64,000 nt of DNA from Vibrio gelatinilyticus (lineage in GTDB: Bacteria; Pseudomonadota; Gammaproteobacteria; Enterobacterales; Vibrionaceae), in contig NZ_JAJNNZ010000018.1 in the NCBI RefSeq assembly GCF_022836845.1, positions 1 through 64,000 on the forward strand. Reading direction: 5' to 3'. The notes under the pieces were generated by a model, which ran no database searches, had not been told where the DNA came from, and saw nothing but the letters and a program-made list of their open reading frames with translations. Within the stretch, counting starts at the first letter, position 1; every line of letters starts with the position of its first letter. Of the stretch, positions 36,689-44,854 are shown piece after piece. Made by a program: the position numbers and the translations under genes.

Positions 36689-36970
36689 TTATTCATGACC
36701 TGTGTGAAAGCGCATGACGGCTTGAGACAAAGATTTTACGTCTAAGCCCAATTCACCCTTAACCAAAGCATTACGAACTTGCTCGACTTTCGCCATGTCG
36801 ACATCAGGTAGCTTTGCCATATCAGCTTGCGCTTTATCCAATGCCGCAGTGTTTGCATTTAATGCGGGCTCGGATACTGGCTTGCTGCTCACGCTTGCGC
36901 TTGGCTTTCGGCTCGCTTGATCAAGTTTGGTTTGTGGAACGTGGCCACCCGCAACTTTGTCGATTTTCAT
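36689..36970 (-). CDS. flgM: FlgM, anti-sigma28 factor (lateral)
   Basis: A 93-residue anti-sigma factor. A disordered N-terminal half rich in S, P, A and K precedes the C-terminal helical sigma28-binding part (VDMAKVEQVRNALVKGELGLDVKSLSQAVM). It would hold the LafS sigma factor until the hook is complete, when FlgM is exported. It is followed by flgN and the transglycosylase gene. Its mRNA leader contains a 12-bp perfect hairpin (37014-37048). Confidence 0.9.
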   Translation of the reverse strand: MKIDKVAGGHVPQTKLDQASRKPSASVSSKPVSEPALNANTAALDKAQADMAKLPDVDMAKVEQVRNALVKGELGLDVKSLSQAVMRFHTGHE

Positions 36971-37013
36971 TGCTCACTGTCCTGTATTTGTGTCGTTACC
37001 AGTATAGGGCGAC

Positions 37014-37048
37014 AAGTGGACAAAATAGATTAAACATTTTGTCCACTT
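37014..37048. repeat. 12-bp perfect inverted repeat upstream of flgM
   Basis: AAGTGGACAAAA and TTTTGTCCACTT flank an 11-nt loop, 44 bp before the flgM start codon. On the plus strand the second arm continues into TTTTTT, terminator-like, but on the flgM strand no T-run follows. It could be an operator, a leader structure or the end of a small RNA antisense to the flgA-flgM gap. Confidence 0.85.
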
Positions 37049-37059
37049 TTTTGTGAAAA

Positions 37060-37290
37060 TTATGGAACCACCATCAAATCTACGTTGGTGAACTGACCAA
37101 AGCAAAGGGATTGGGTGTTGCCATCATCTTCTATCATCGTCGTATCTGGCAACTGAAACACAAGTTGCATGGTTTAGTTTGTACTAAAAACATTTTCGAG
37201 TGGCGAGGTGACATCTTCAATTTTGATACCTTGAGTCAAGTAATTGAACTCAAATCCGCCATTAGAAATGAACTTGCTTACATATAATAA
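37060..37290 (-). pseudogene. Possible gene fragment between flgA and flgM
   Basis: The 337-bp gap between flgA and flgM contains one minus-strand frame reading as protein-like sequence (GGFEFNYLTQGIKIEDV ... PLENVFSTN), a TAA at about 37174-37176, then MQLVFQLPDTTMIEDDG ... NVDLMVVP and a stop at 37060. Composition and absence of further stops suggest a decayed coding remnant, or a 36-residue mini-gene from the ATG at 37170. I do not recognise it. Confidence 0.3.
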
Positions 37291-37307
37291 ATGGAAAAAT
37301 CTAAGTT

Positions 37308-38042
37308 TTAAAACTGTGTGTGCACCTGGTTTAATCCGCTGACCACGGCGCGAATGACTTTTTTTGAGCGTAAGTTTTGAACATCGATTTGGTCGCCTCG
37401 ACTTCCACGCTCCAGAGCGATGCCTTTCGTGGACGCATTAAAGCCATCTTTAGAGGCGATAATGATCACTTCATTGCCTTTTTGAACCAGAGGGGGCGCA
37501 ATTAAAAGCGCACCGTCCAACACTTGTCCTGAGCGTATGCGACGTGTTGGTCTTTGCCCTGCGGCATCTGCAACAGAAGTTAAGAAGTCTGTTGCGCGAG
37601 ATAAGGTACGGGTTTCGAGTTTGAGCTCTTTTGCTGAGATTTCCTCATCACGATTTAATGTTGACTGCGCCACCACGACAGGCAGCGAAAGCACTGACTT
37701 AACCGTGACGTTCAATCGCCAATCATGACTGCCATCATCGCAACGCACCATGCGTTTAAGATTACCAACAGGAATGGTCTGATGATTTCGCCCTTCGATA
37801 ACTAAATCAGAGTGGCATAAAGGCAGATGCTTGACCGAACTGGGTACCCATAGCGTAAATTGAGCCTGATATTGCTGCCAATGGCGCTGGCTGGCCAATA
37901 TCGACAGCTCTTCATTTAACTGCGCAGTCACCGCCTGCTCAATGAGATCTTGGTTCATAGTCGCCGTATTGGCGAGACTGAACGACATTCCAAAGACCCA
38001 GCCTGCGAGCAAGATCACCAGTCGTTTTATGTCGGAACTCAT
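37308..38042 (-). CDS. flgA: FlgA, P-ring assembly chaperone (lateral)
   Basis: A 244-residue periplasmic chaperone needed for FlgI ring assembly. The signal peptide is RLVILLAGWVFGMSFSLA (residues about 6-23). A C-terminal SAF-type region (RDEEISAKELKLETRTLSRA, IRSGQVLDGALLIAPPLVQKG) ends SGLNQVHTQF. The start MSSDIKR follows AGGGGAAG; an ATG 15 codons upstream is excluded. Divergent from flgB, with which it shares a regulatory region. Confidence 0.92.
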   Translation of the reverse strand: MSSDIKRLVILLAGWVFGMSFSLANTATMNQDLIEQAVTAQLNEELSILASQRHWQQYQAQFTLWVPSSVKHLPLCHSDLVIEGRNHQTIPVGNLKRMVRCDDGSHDWRLNVTVKSVLSLPVVVAQSTLNRDEEISAKELKLETRTLSRATDFLTSVADAAGQRPTRRIRSGQVLDGALLIAPPLVQKGNEVIIIASKDGFNASTKGIALERGSRGDQIDVQNLRSKKVIRAVVSGLNQVHTQF

Positions 38043-38077
38043 CACTTCCCCTTGTGGTTTTAACGCTTCCGATAAAC

Positions 38078-38092
38078 GGAAGTTCAACTTCC
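38078..38092. promoter_or_regulatory. 15-bp palindrome, candidate activator site of the flg operon
   Basis: GGAAGTTCAACTTCC is a perfect palindrome around one central base, next to a second small dyad (CTTCCGATAAACGGAAG, 38066-38082). Its centre is 49 bp upstream of the -24 GG of the sigma54 promoter. A one-mismatch copy precedes the lafB promoter at 55165-55179. Probable binding site for the lateral sigma54 activator (LafK in V. parahaemolyticus). Confidence 0.6.
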
Positions 38093-38132
38093 CTTTGTTT
38101 TTTAAGTTGTTGAATTTTAAATGTTAATTTTA

Positions 38133-38148
38133 TGGCACGTATCTTGAA
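38133..38148 (+). promoter_or_regulatory. Sigma54 promoter of flgBCDEFGHIJKL
   Basis: TGGCACGTATCTTGAA has the exact spacing of the -24/-12 consensus (TGGCACG-N4-TTGCA) with one mismatch in the -12 part, 40 bp before flgB. Class 2 lateral flagellar genes are known to be sigma54 dependent. Confidence 0.75.
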
Positions 38149-38187
38149 GATACCTTTGGTAACTTATGCCGACTTAAGGAAAGCAGC

Positions 38188-38550
38188 ATGGCAATCAACT
38201 TTAACAATGCACTTGGCGTCCATCCAGATGCTTTAAATTTTCGTGTTGAACGCACCAAGGTCCTGGCCAGTAATCTAGCAAATGTTGATACGCCTGGATA
38301 CCTTGCTAAAGATTTGAGCTTCAACACGGTGATGAGCCAGATGAAGCCAAACGGTGTGAACACGCCAGTGCCAAAGTTGGATGTATCCGCTAAATATTCA
38401 ATTCCTTATCAAAACAGTAAAGACGGCAATACGGTTGAGCTTGGCGTAGAGCAAGCCAAGTTCACTCAAAACAACATGGATTTTCAAACTAGCCTGACCT
38501 TTCTCAACATGAAGTTTAGCGGGCTGGCAAAAGCGATAGAAGGACGTTAA
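38188..38550 (+). CDS. flgB: FlgB, proximal rod protein (lateral)
   Basis: A 120-residue rod subunit (E. coli 138), secreted without signal peptide. The rod signature VLASNLANVDTPGYLAKDLSF lies at residues about 28-48 and the helical C-terminus is LTFLNMKFSGLAKAIEGR. AAGGAAAGC precedes the ATG. First gene of a rightward operon of twelve. Confidence 0.95.
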   Translation: MAINFNNALGVHPDALNFRVERTKVLASNLANVDTPGYLAKDLSFNTVMSQMKPNGVNTPVPKLDVSAKYSIPYQNSKDGNTVELGVEQAKFTQNNMDFQTSLTFLNMKFSGLAKAIEGR

Positions 38551-38552
38551 TC

Positions 38553-38987
38553 ATGGCATTTTCTGATATTTACTCCATTGCTGGCTCTGCGATGACCGCG
38601 CAGACCGTCAGACTTAACACGGTGGCAAGTAACTTAGCCAACGCCGATGCAGTGGCAGCCAACCCAAATGATGCTTACAAGGCGCTTAAGCCGGTGTTTG
38701 CAACGGTATACAGCCAGACACAATTGGCCGCGGGTGAAAATGTGTACCCGAACGCCGAAGTGCGCATCGTTGATGTGGTGCAGCAGCAGGGGCAAGCCGA
38801 TAAGCGCTTTGAACCAAATAACCCGCTCGCCAATGAAGAAGGGTATGTGTTTTACCCTGATATCGATGTTGTGACCGAAATGGCCGACATGATGTCAGCC
38901 ACTCGCAGTTTTGAAACCAATGTAGAAGTGCTCGCCAACGTTAAAAGCATGCAGCAAGGTTTGTTGAGATTAGGAGAAGGACGCTAA
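38553..38987 (+). CDS. flgC: FlgC, proximal rod protein (lateral)
   Basis: A 144-residue rod protein. VRLNTVASNLANADAVAANP and the C-terminal ADMMSATRSFETNVEVLANVKSMQQ are the typical ends of the axial family. It starts two bases after flgB; its TAA overlaps the flgD start (TAATG). Confidence 0.95.
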   Translation: MAFSDIYSIAGSAMTAQTVRLNTVASNLANADAVAANPNDAYKALKPVFATVYSQTQLAAGENVYPNAEVRIVDVVQQQGQADKRFEPNNPLANEEGYVFYPDIDVVTEMADMMSATRSFETNVEVLANVKSMQQGLLRLGEGR

Positions 38988-39664
38988 TGAGTATTGCTCA
39001 ATTTACCGCACTGACGTCAGACACACCACCCGCGGCGCAAGCCGATGTGGCAGTACAAGCGAACCCGCAAGACATGAACAGTGGTACTGCACTGCAAAAT
39101 GAATTCATCACCCTGATGGTGGCTCAAATTCAAAACCAGGATCCACTGAACCCTCTAGATGGTACCGAGTACGTTAGTCAGCTCGCTCAGTTCTCGCAAG
39201 TGCAAAGCATGGAGAACATGTCGGGTTTGATGCAAAACAGCATGGTGCTGCTCGACAACATGCAGGTACTGACCACGGCTGGTTTAGTCGGTCGCACGGT
39301 ATACGCAGTGGGGAATGAGTTTGAATTGGGTGAAGGTACCCAGGGTGGCCGCATAGAGCTTGAGCACTCATCGAGCCAGGTGACGTTAGAAGTCACCGAT
39401 GAGTTCGGTAACAAGACCGAAGTCCCTCTTGGCGCACACCCAGCAGGGGATGTGGATTTTTCCCTTAACCCTGAAGAGCTTGGCCTAGAGCCAGGTAAAT
39501 ACACGGTGTCTGTCAAAGTTCAAGAAGGACAGTCAGATCCCACTATTTTGCTCGCGGGTGAAGTGGAGCAGGTCAGAATTCCGAGTAACGGTGGCGCAGC
39601 AATGGTGCACATTGCTGGCGTAGGCAGCGTACCGTTCTATCAAATAAGTCAGTTTGGTGCTTAA
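38987..39664 (+). CDS. flgD: FlgD, hook cap/scaffold (lateral)
   Basis: A 225-residue hook-assembly scaffold, absent from the finished hook. The N-terminal export/cap motif is FITLMVAQIQNQDPLNPLDG TEYVSQLAQFS (residues about 39-69), then tandem Ig-like and Tudor-like domains. Translationally coupled to flgC by a TAATG overlap. Confidence 0.94.
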   Translation: MSIAQFTALTSDTPPAAQADVAVQANPQDMNSGTALQNEFITLMVAQIQNQDPLNPLDGTEYVSQLAQFSQVQSMENMSGLMQNSMVLLDNMQVLTTAGLVGRTVYAVGNEFELGEGTQGGRIELEHSSSQVTLEVTDEFGNKTEVPLGAHPAGDVDFSLNPEELGLEPGKYTVSVKVQEGQSDPTILLAGEVEQVRIPSNGGAAMVHIAGVGSVPFYQISQFGA

Positions 39665-39709
39665 CCCACCCCGTACTTACTCAATTAATAACAAGGATTA
39701 GGGAACATT

Positions 39710-40909
39710 ATGAGCTTTGATATCGCATTAAGTGGCCTGGATGCCACCAATACTCAACTTAATACCATCAGTAACAACATCGCTAATGCATCCACGTACG
39801 GCTTCAAAGGATCGCGTACTGAATTCTCATCGGTGTATAACGGCTTACAGGCTGGTGGTGTACAAGTGGCTTCGATCTCACAGAACTTCGATAAGAATGG
39901 TTCTGTGACGGGCACTGGCCGAGCAATGGATTTGGCGATCAATGGCAACGGTTTCTTTGTGACGAAAGACACGGCAGGTCAAGTTCAGTACACCCGTTCA
40001 GGTGTATTTGGCACTGATAAAAACAACTTTGTGGTTAGCAATACAGGCTCGAAGCTGCAAGGTTATGCGGTGGATGGCAACAATAATCTGCTGAGCGGCT
40101 CTATTGGTGATATTCAAATCAGCACCGCGTCACTGGGCGCAAAAGCCACGGACAATCTGGACTTTGTTGCTAACTTTGATGCAAGTTCATCGGTAATTGA
40201 CCAAGCGGTTAACCCATTTGACCCTGCCGATCCAAACTCTTTCAACTCATCTTATACCAGTAAGGTATACGACTCATTGGGTAACTCGCACACCGTGACG
40301 CAGTACTTCACTAAAACGGCTGACAACACGTGGCAGGTCAATGTAGAAGTTGATGGTGCTCCGACCGTACCCGCGACAACTCAAGCGGTGTCTTTTAACC
40401 CTGACGGTACCCTTGCCGCACCAGCAACGCCATTTAACATCGCTTTCCCTGCAGCGGGCGCTAATGGCATGAGCATCGACATTAGCCTAGCAGGCAGCAC
40501 GCAATTTGGTGCGTCATTTGGTGTAAGCACCAACAACCCGAACGGTTACACTTCGGGTGATCTGACAGGTGTTCGCGTTGAAGATAACGGCATGGTTTAC
40601 GCCACTTACACCAATGGTCAATCGCAGCTGCAAGGCCAAGTGGTGCTAGCCGAATTTGCCAACCCACAAGGCTTAGCGAATGTAACAGGAACGGCTTGGA
40701 CACAAAGTTTCAGCTCAGGTGCGCCAATTATCGGTGTTCCGGGCACAGGCATACTGGGTGATTTAACACCAGGAGCTTTGGAAGGTTCGAACGTTGACCT
40801 AACCTCTGAATTGGTTGGTCTGATGACCGCGCAACGTAACTACCAGGCGAACGCGAAAACCATTTCGACGTCAGACAAATTAACACAAGCACTGTTTAAC
40901 GCAGTTTAA
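39710..40909 (+). CDS. flgE: FlgE, hook protein (lateral)
   Basis: A 399-residue hook subunit (E. coli 402). The N-terminal axial motif TQLNTISNNIANASTYGFKG, the central region with the family's GFFV and QYTRSGVF, and the C-terminal EGSNVDLTSELVGLMTAQRN YQANAK are intact. Small residues dominate the middle domain. AAGGATTAGGG precedes the ATG. Confidence 0.95.
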   Translation: MSFDIALSGLDATNTQLNTISNNIANASTYGFKGSRTEFSSVYNGLQAGGVQVASISQNFDKNGSVTGTGRAMDLAINGNGFFVTKDTAGQVQYTRSGVFGTDKNNFVVSNTGSKLQGYAVDGNNNLLSGSIGDIQISTASLGAKATDNLDFVANFDASSSVIDQAVNPFDPADPNSFNSSYTSKVYDSLGNSHTVTQYFTKTADNTWQVNVEVDGAPTVPATTQAVSFNPDGTLAAPATPFNIAFPAAGANGMSIDISLAGSTQFGASFGVSTNNPNGYTSGDLTGVRVEDNGMVYATYTNGQSQLQGQVVLAEFANPQGLANVTGTAWTQSFSSGAPIIGVPGTGILGDLTPGALEGSNVDLTSELVGLMTAQRNYQANAKTISTSDKLTQALFNAV

Positions 40910-40920
40910 GGTTTTAAGAC

Positions 40921-41652
40921 ATGGACAGTTTGCTATTTACCGCAACCACAGGGGCAAGTCGAGTTCTTAAAGCTCAACATGTTCGTTCGAACAACTTGTC
41001 GAACGCCGACACCGCAGGCTTTCGTGCTGACATGGAACGAGTACAAAGCGTTCCGCTGCAAGGCTCCGGTTTTGATGGCCGCACTATGGTGGTTACGAAC
41101 TCGGCGGCGACACGATTTGATTCTGGGGATGTAGTGAAAACAGGCCGTCCACTTGATATTGCCATCATGGGTGACGGTTACATTACGGTGCAAACACCCG
41201 ATGGGAATGAGGCATACACCCGTGCTGGTAACATCAAGGTCGATCAACAAGGGGCATTAAGCATCAACGGCTTTGCCGTGATTGGTGACAATGGCCCGAT
41301 GGCCTTACCTGAGTTTCAAAAAGTGGAAATAAGTGAACGTGGACGCGTTTCTGTCGTCCCTCCAGGTGGTGGCGCCGAAGTGGAAGTCGGGCAACTAAAA
41401 TTGGTTAAGCCTGACATCACTCAACTGCAGAAAGAGAGTGACAGCCTACTGCACAGTGTCGATGGGCAACCTTTTGCTGCAGATGCGACGGTGAACTTAG
41501 CACCTGAGCATATTGAAGGCAGTAACGTGTCAGCCATTGATGAGCTAATGAACGTGATGTCACTGACGCGTAACTTCGAAATGCAAGTACGCATGATGAA
41601 AACCGCAGAAACTCTGGCGCAAGCTGGCAACAAATTAATGAGCGCTCGATAA
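40921..41652 (+). CDS. flgF: FlgF, distal rod protein (lateral)
   Basis: A 243-residue rod protein (E. coli 251). The N-terminus HVRSNNLSNADTAGFRADME replaces the more usual ISNNLAN, the centre has AIMGDGYITVQTPDG EAYTRAGNI, and the C-terminus EGSNVSAIDELMNVMSLTRN FEMQVRMM. In order between flgE and flgG. Confidence 0.93.
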   Translation: MDSLLFTATTGASRVLKAQHVRSNNLSNADTAGFRADMERVQSVPLQGSGFDGRTMVVTNSAATRFDSGDVVKTGRPLDIAIMGDGYITVQTPDGNEAYTRAGNIKVDQQGALSINGFAVIGDNGPMALPEFQKVEISERGRVSVVPPGGGAEVEVGQLKLVKPDITQLQKESDSLLHSVDGQPFAADATVNLAPEHIEGSNVSAIDELMNVMSLTRNFEMQVRMMKTAETLAQAGNKLMSAR

Positions 41653-41688
41653 GCATAGGCTTATTGAACGTACCAAGGAGAAGTACAC

Positions 41689-42474
41689 ATGCATTCAGCA
41701 CTCTGGGTCAGTAAAACAGGGATGGCCGCTCAAGACACCAAAATGACGGCAATTTCCAACAACTTAGCCAACGTGAATACCGTTGGCTTCAAGCGCGATC
41801 GCGTTGTTTTTGAAGATCTGTTTTACAGCATTCAACGTCAACCAGGGGCGCAGGTTGACCAGGTTAACCAATTGCCAACAGGGGTACAGCTGGGTAGTGG
41901 TGTTCGTGTGGTCGGCACGCAAAAAGTGTTTACCCAGGGCAGTGCGCAAAACACAGGGCAAGAGCTGGATCTGGCGGTCATGGGACAGGGTTTCTTCCAG
42001 ATCGAAAACTCAGATGGGCAAATTATGTATACCCGTAATGGTCAGTTTCATGTCAACTCAGAGGGTTTAATGGTGAATAGCCAAGGCCTGCCGCTAGAGC
42101 CTCAGGTGCAAATTCCCGAAAATGCGTTGAGCCTGTCCGTGGGTTATGACGGCACCGTTACTGCCACTACGGCAGACAGCACCGTTCCGCAAAACCTGGG
42201 ACAAGTGACCCTAGCGAAATTTGTTAACCCAGCGGGCCTTGAAGCGGTCGGCGGCAACCTGTTTAAACAAACTGAAGCCAGTGGTCAAGCGGAAGAACTG
42301 ATCCCGGGCGAAGAAGGCTCTGGCAGCATCAAACAAGGCGCATTGGAAGGTTCTAACGTACAAGTGGTTGAAGAAATGGTGGATATGATCACCACGCAAC
42401 GTGCTTACGAGATGAACGCCAAAGTGGTTTCGGCCGCGGATGATATGTTGAAGTTTGTAGCACAAGCACTGTAG
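41689..42474 (+). CDS. flgG: FlgG, distal rod protein (lateral)
   Basis: A 261-residue distal rod subunit (E. coli 260). It opens MHSALWVSKTGMAAQDTKMT, has AISNNLANVNTVGFKRDRVV, AVMGQGFFQIENSDGQIMYT, and ends EGSNVQVVEEMVDMITTQRA YEMNAK. AAGGAG lies before the ATG. Confidence 0.96.
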   Translation: MHSALWVSKTGMAAQDTKMTAISNNLANVNTVGFKRDRVVFEDLFYSIQRQPGAQVDQVNQLPTGVQLGSGVRVVGTQKVFTQGSAQNTGQELDLAVMGQGFFQIENSDGQIMYTRNGQFHVNSEGLMVNSQGLPLEPQVQIPENALSLSVGYDGTVTATTADSTVPQNLGQVTLAKFVNPAGLEAVGGNLFKQTEASGQAEELIPGEEGSGSIKQGALEGSNVQVVEEMVDMITTQRAYEMNAKVVSAADDMLKFVAQAL

Positions 42475-42501
42475 TTCGGTAGTAGGTTAAAGGATAGTAC
42501 G

Positions 42502-43176
42502 ATGAGATGGCTTTCTAGAACATTTGCGATGTCGGTATTGCTGGTATTAGTGGGGTGCGCGACTCGCCCAGAGTTTGTGCCGCCAGAGCCTGATGATCAG
42601 GATTACGCGCCGCCGAAGTTAGACTATGCCTTACCACAGGCAAAAGATGGAAGCCTCTATCGTCACCAGTACACCATGACCCTATTTCAAGACCGCCGCG
42701 CCTATCGCGTTGGTGATGTCTTGACCGTTTTGCTGGCAGAAGAAACCCAATCAAGCAAAAAAGCCGATACCCGCTTTGGTAAGTCTTCGAATGTCGATTT
42801 TGGCGCGGCAACCATTGGTGGTACCACCATCGATGGCACCAAGGTTGGCATTGAAGGTAATCGCTCCTTTGATGGTGGCTCGGCAAGCTCGCAAGGTAAC
42901 AAGCTTGAAGGTGCAATTACCGTCACGGTACACGAAGTACTCCCTAGTGGCGTGCTGCGCATCAGTGGTGAAAAGTGGATCCGCCTCAACCAGGGTGACG
43001 AATTTATTCGTGTGACAGGAATTGTGCGCATCGATGATGTGGATCGCTACAATCAGGTCTTTTCTCATCGCATTGGTGATGCGCGCATTACCTACTCAGG
43101 GCGTGGTGCCTTAGCAGACAGTAACTCAGCGGGTTGGTTAACTCAGTTCTTCACTAGCCCATGGATGCCGTTCTAA
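42502..43176 (+). CDS. flgH: FlgH, L-ring lipoprotein (lateral)
   Basis: A 224-residue outer-membrane lipoprotein that forms the L ring (E. coli 232). The signal ends in the lipobox LVLVGC (cysteine at residue 19). Family motifs: LYRHQYTMTLFQDRRAYRVG, VLTVLLAEETQSSKKADTRF, GIVRIDDVDRYNQVFSHRIG and RGALADSNSAGWLTQFF. Its TAA overlaps the flgI ATG by one base. Confidence 0.95.
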   Translation: MRWLSRTFAMSVLLVLVGCATRPEFVPPEPDDQDYAPPKLDYALPQAKDGSLYRHQYTMTLFQDRRAYRVGDVLTVLLAEETQSSKKADTRFGKSSNVDFGAATIGGTTIDGTKVGIEGNRSFDGGSASSQGNKLEGAITVTVHEVLPSGVLRISGEKWIRLNQGDEFIRVTGIVRIDDVDRYNQVFSHRIGDARITYSGRGALADSNSAGWLTQFFTSPWMPF

Positions 43177-44297
43177 TGAAAAAACAGACAACATTTTTAA
43201 CCACTATTTTGCTTGTTGTGTCGTTAGGGTTTGCTGCGACGGCTCGGGCGGAAGTGGAAATTCCGATCATGGATCTGGTCGATGTGCAGGGCATTCGGAG
43301 CAACCAATTGGTCGGCTACGGTCTGGTGGTTGGTTTAGACGGTCAAGGCGATCGAAATCAAGTCAAATTTACCGCGCAATCCATCATTAATATGTTGCGC
43401 CAATTTGGGGTGCAAATCGATGATGCTTCTAATCCAAAATTGCGTAATGTCGCCTCAGTGAGTGTGACCGCAACCGTGGATCCAATGGCAGGTCCAGGTC
43501 AGACACTGGATATTGTGGTGTCATCGATTGGTGATGCAAAAAGCTTGCGAGGCGGTACGTTACTATTGACCCCTCTGCGCGGTGTCGATGGTGAAGTCTA
43601 TGCTGTGGCTCAAGGTAACCTGGTGATTGGTGGTGTCTCTGCAGAGGGACGCAGTGGTTCGAAAGTTGCGATAAACACCCCAACGTCGGGACGGATCCCC
43701 AACGGTGCAACGTTAGAGCGTGAAATCCCGTCTGACTTTAACTCGCGTGACAACATTACCCTAAACTTGCGCAAACCAAGTTTTACCACAGCGAAAAATA
43801 TTACTCGTGAGATCAATGCGATGTTTGGCCCGGAAGTGGCGGTCGCAATCAGTAAAGGTCGCATTGATATGCGCGCACCGAAAGACTCTCAGCAGCGCGT
43901 CACTATGATGTCGATGCTAGAAGAAATGAGCGTGGTGGAAGGTCGTAAACCAGCCCGTATCGTATTCAATTCTCGTACTGGCACAGTGGTGGTTGGTCAA
44001 AACGTAAAAGTGAGTGAGGCAGCAGTGAGTCACGGCAACTTGACCGTCACTATCTCTGAATCGCAGCGTGTGAGTCAACCCAATGCTTTTGCCGATGGCG
44101 ATACGGTGGTGGTCGAACAATCTAAAGTTGGCATTAGTGAAGAGCAGGCTCAGATGGTGATTTGGCCTCCGGGTACTGAACTCAATACCATAGTGAATGC
44201 AGTAAACAGTTTAGGTGCGACACCAACAGACTTAATGTCGATCTTACAAGCATTGCACGAAGCTGGCGCTCTCAATGCTGAACTTGTAGTGATATAG
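43176..44297 (+). CDS. flgI: FlgI, P-ring protein (lateral)
   Basis: A 373-residue periplasmic P-ring subunit. The signal peptide MKKQTTFLTTILLVVSLGFA ends at ARAEVE. The mature protein opens DLVDVQGIRSNQLVGYGLVV GLDGQGDRNQ as in all FlgI proteins and ends LMSILQALHEAGALNAELVV. The start at 43176 overlaps the flgH stop; five upstream in-frame codons inside flgH are excluded. Confidence 0.95.
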   Translation: MKKQTTFLTTILLVVSLGFAATARAEVEIPIMDLVDVQGIRSNQLVGYGLVVGLDGQGDRNQVKFTAQSIINMLRQFGVQIDDASNPKLRNVASVSVTATVDPMAGPGQTLDIVVSSIGDAKSLRGGTLLLTPLRGVDGEVYAVAQGNLVIGGVSAEGRSGSKVAINTPTSGRIPNGATLEREIPSDFNSRDNITLNLRKPSFTTAKNITREINAMFGPEVAVAISKGRIDMRAPKDSQQRVTMMSMLEEMSVVEGRKPARIVFNSRTGTVVVGQNVKVSEAAVSHGNLTVTISESQRVSQPNAFADGDTVVVEQSKVGISEEQAQMVIWPPGTELNTIVNAVNSLGATPTDLMSILQALHEAGALNAELVVI

Positions 44298-44305
44298 GAG
44301 GCGGT

Positions 44306-44854
44306 ATGACGATTGATGGAATGAACGACCAAGCTAAGGTCAACAGCGTGCTCTATCACGATAATGCCGCACTAACGAACATCAAGCACAGCTCGCAACA
44401 AGAAGGTGCCTTGGAAACGGTTGCTGGGCAGTTTGAAGCGATGTTTTTGCAAATGGTGTTAAGGCAGATGCGCAGCAGCAGTGATGTGCTTGCCGATGAA
44501 GACAGCCCATTTGCCAGTCAGCAACAAGGCGTATTTCGTGACATGTACGATGGACAATTGGCGATCGAAATGGCGAAGAAGCAGAATTCTGGTATCGCAG
44601 ACATGTTGGTCAAACAGTTAAGCCCTTCTCACGCCGACGTTCAGTTTGAACCTAAGTCTGCACAGGCACTTTCATCGGCTAACGAACCTATGCCAATGAC
44701 CGCTAATTTGGAAGGCAAATCACACGATGCTCAAGTGAGCGTTAACTCGGCACCGCTATCGGTCGCCTATAACAATACACCCCTGCAGGATGCGGCTTTC
44801 GGAGCCGCATTCTCGCAACCTTTAATTAGGACAACGGAGCAAGAATTACTATGA
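44306..44854 (+). CDS. flgJ: FlgJ, rod cap only, no hydrolase domain (lateral)
   Basis: A 182-residue protein containing only the rod-scaffold half of FlgJ: FEAMFLQMVLRQMRSSSDVL, FRDMYDGQLAIEMAKK QNSGIADMLVKQL (residues about 40-110), then a low-complexity tail. Enterobacterial and polar Vibrio FlgJ are about 310 residues, with a C-terminal glucosaminidase; that domain is missing here and no remnant follows. AGGAGG precedes the start; the stop overlaps flgK (ATGA). The transglycosylase at 35481-36182 could replace the lost domain. Confidence 0.9.
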   Translation: MTIDGMNDQAKVNSVLYHDNAALTNIKHSSQQEGALETVAGQFEAMFLQMVLRQMRSSSDVLADEDSPFASQQQGVFRDMYDGQLAIEMAKKQNSGIADMLVKQLSPSHADVQFEPKSAQALSSANEPMPMTANLEGKSHDAQVSVNSAPLSVAYNNTPLQDAAFGAAFSQPLIRTTEQELL

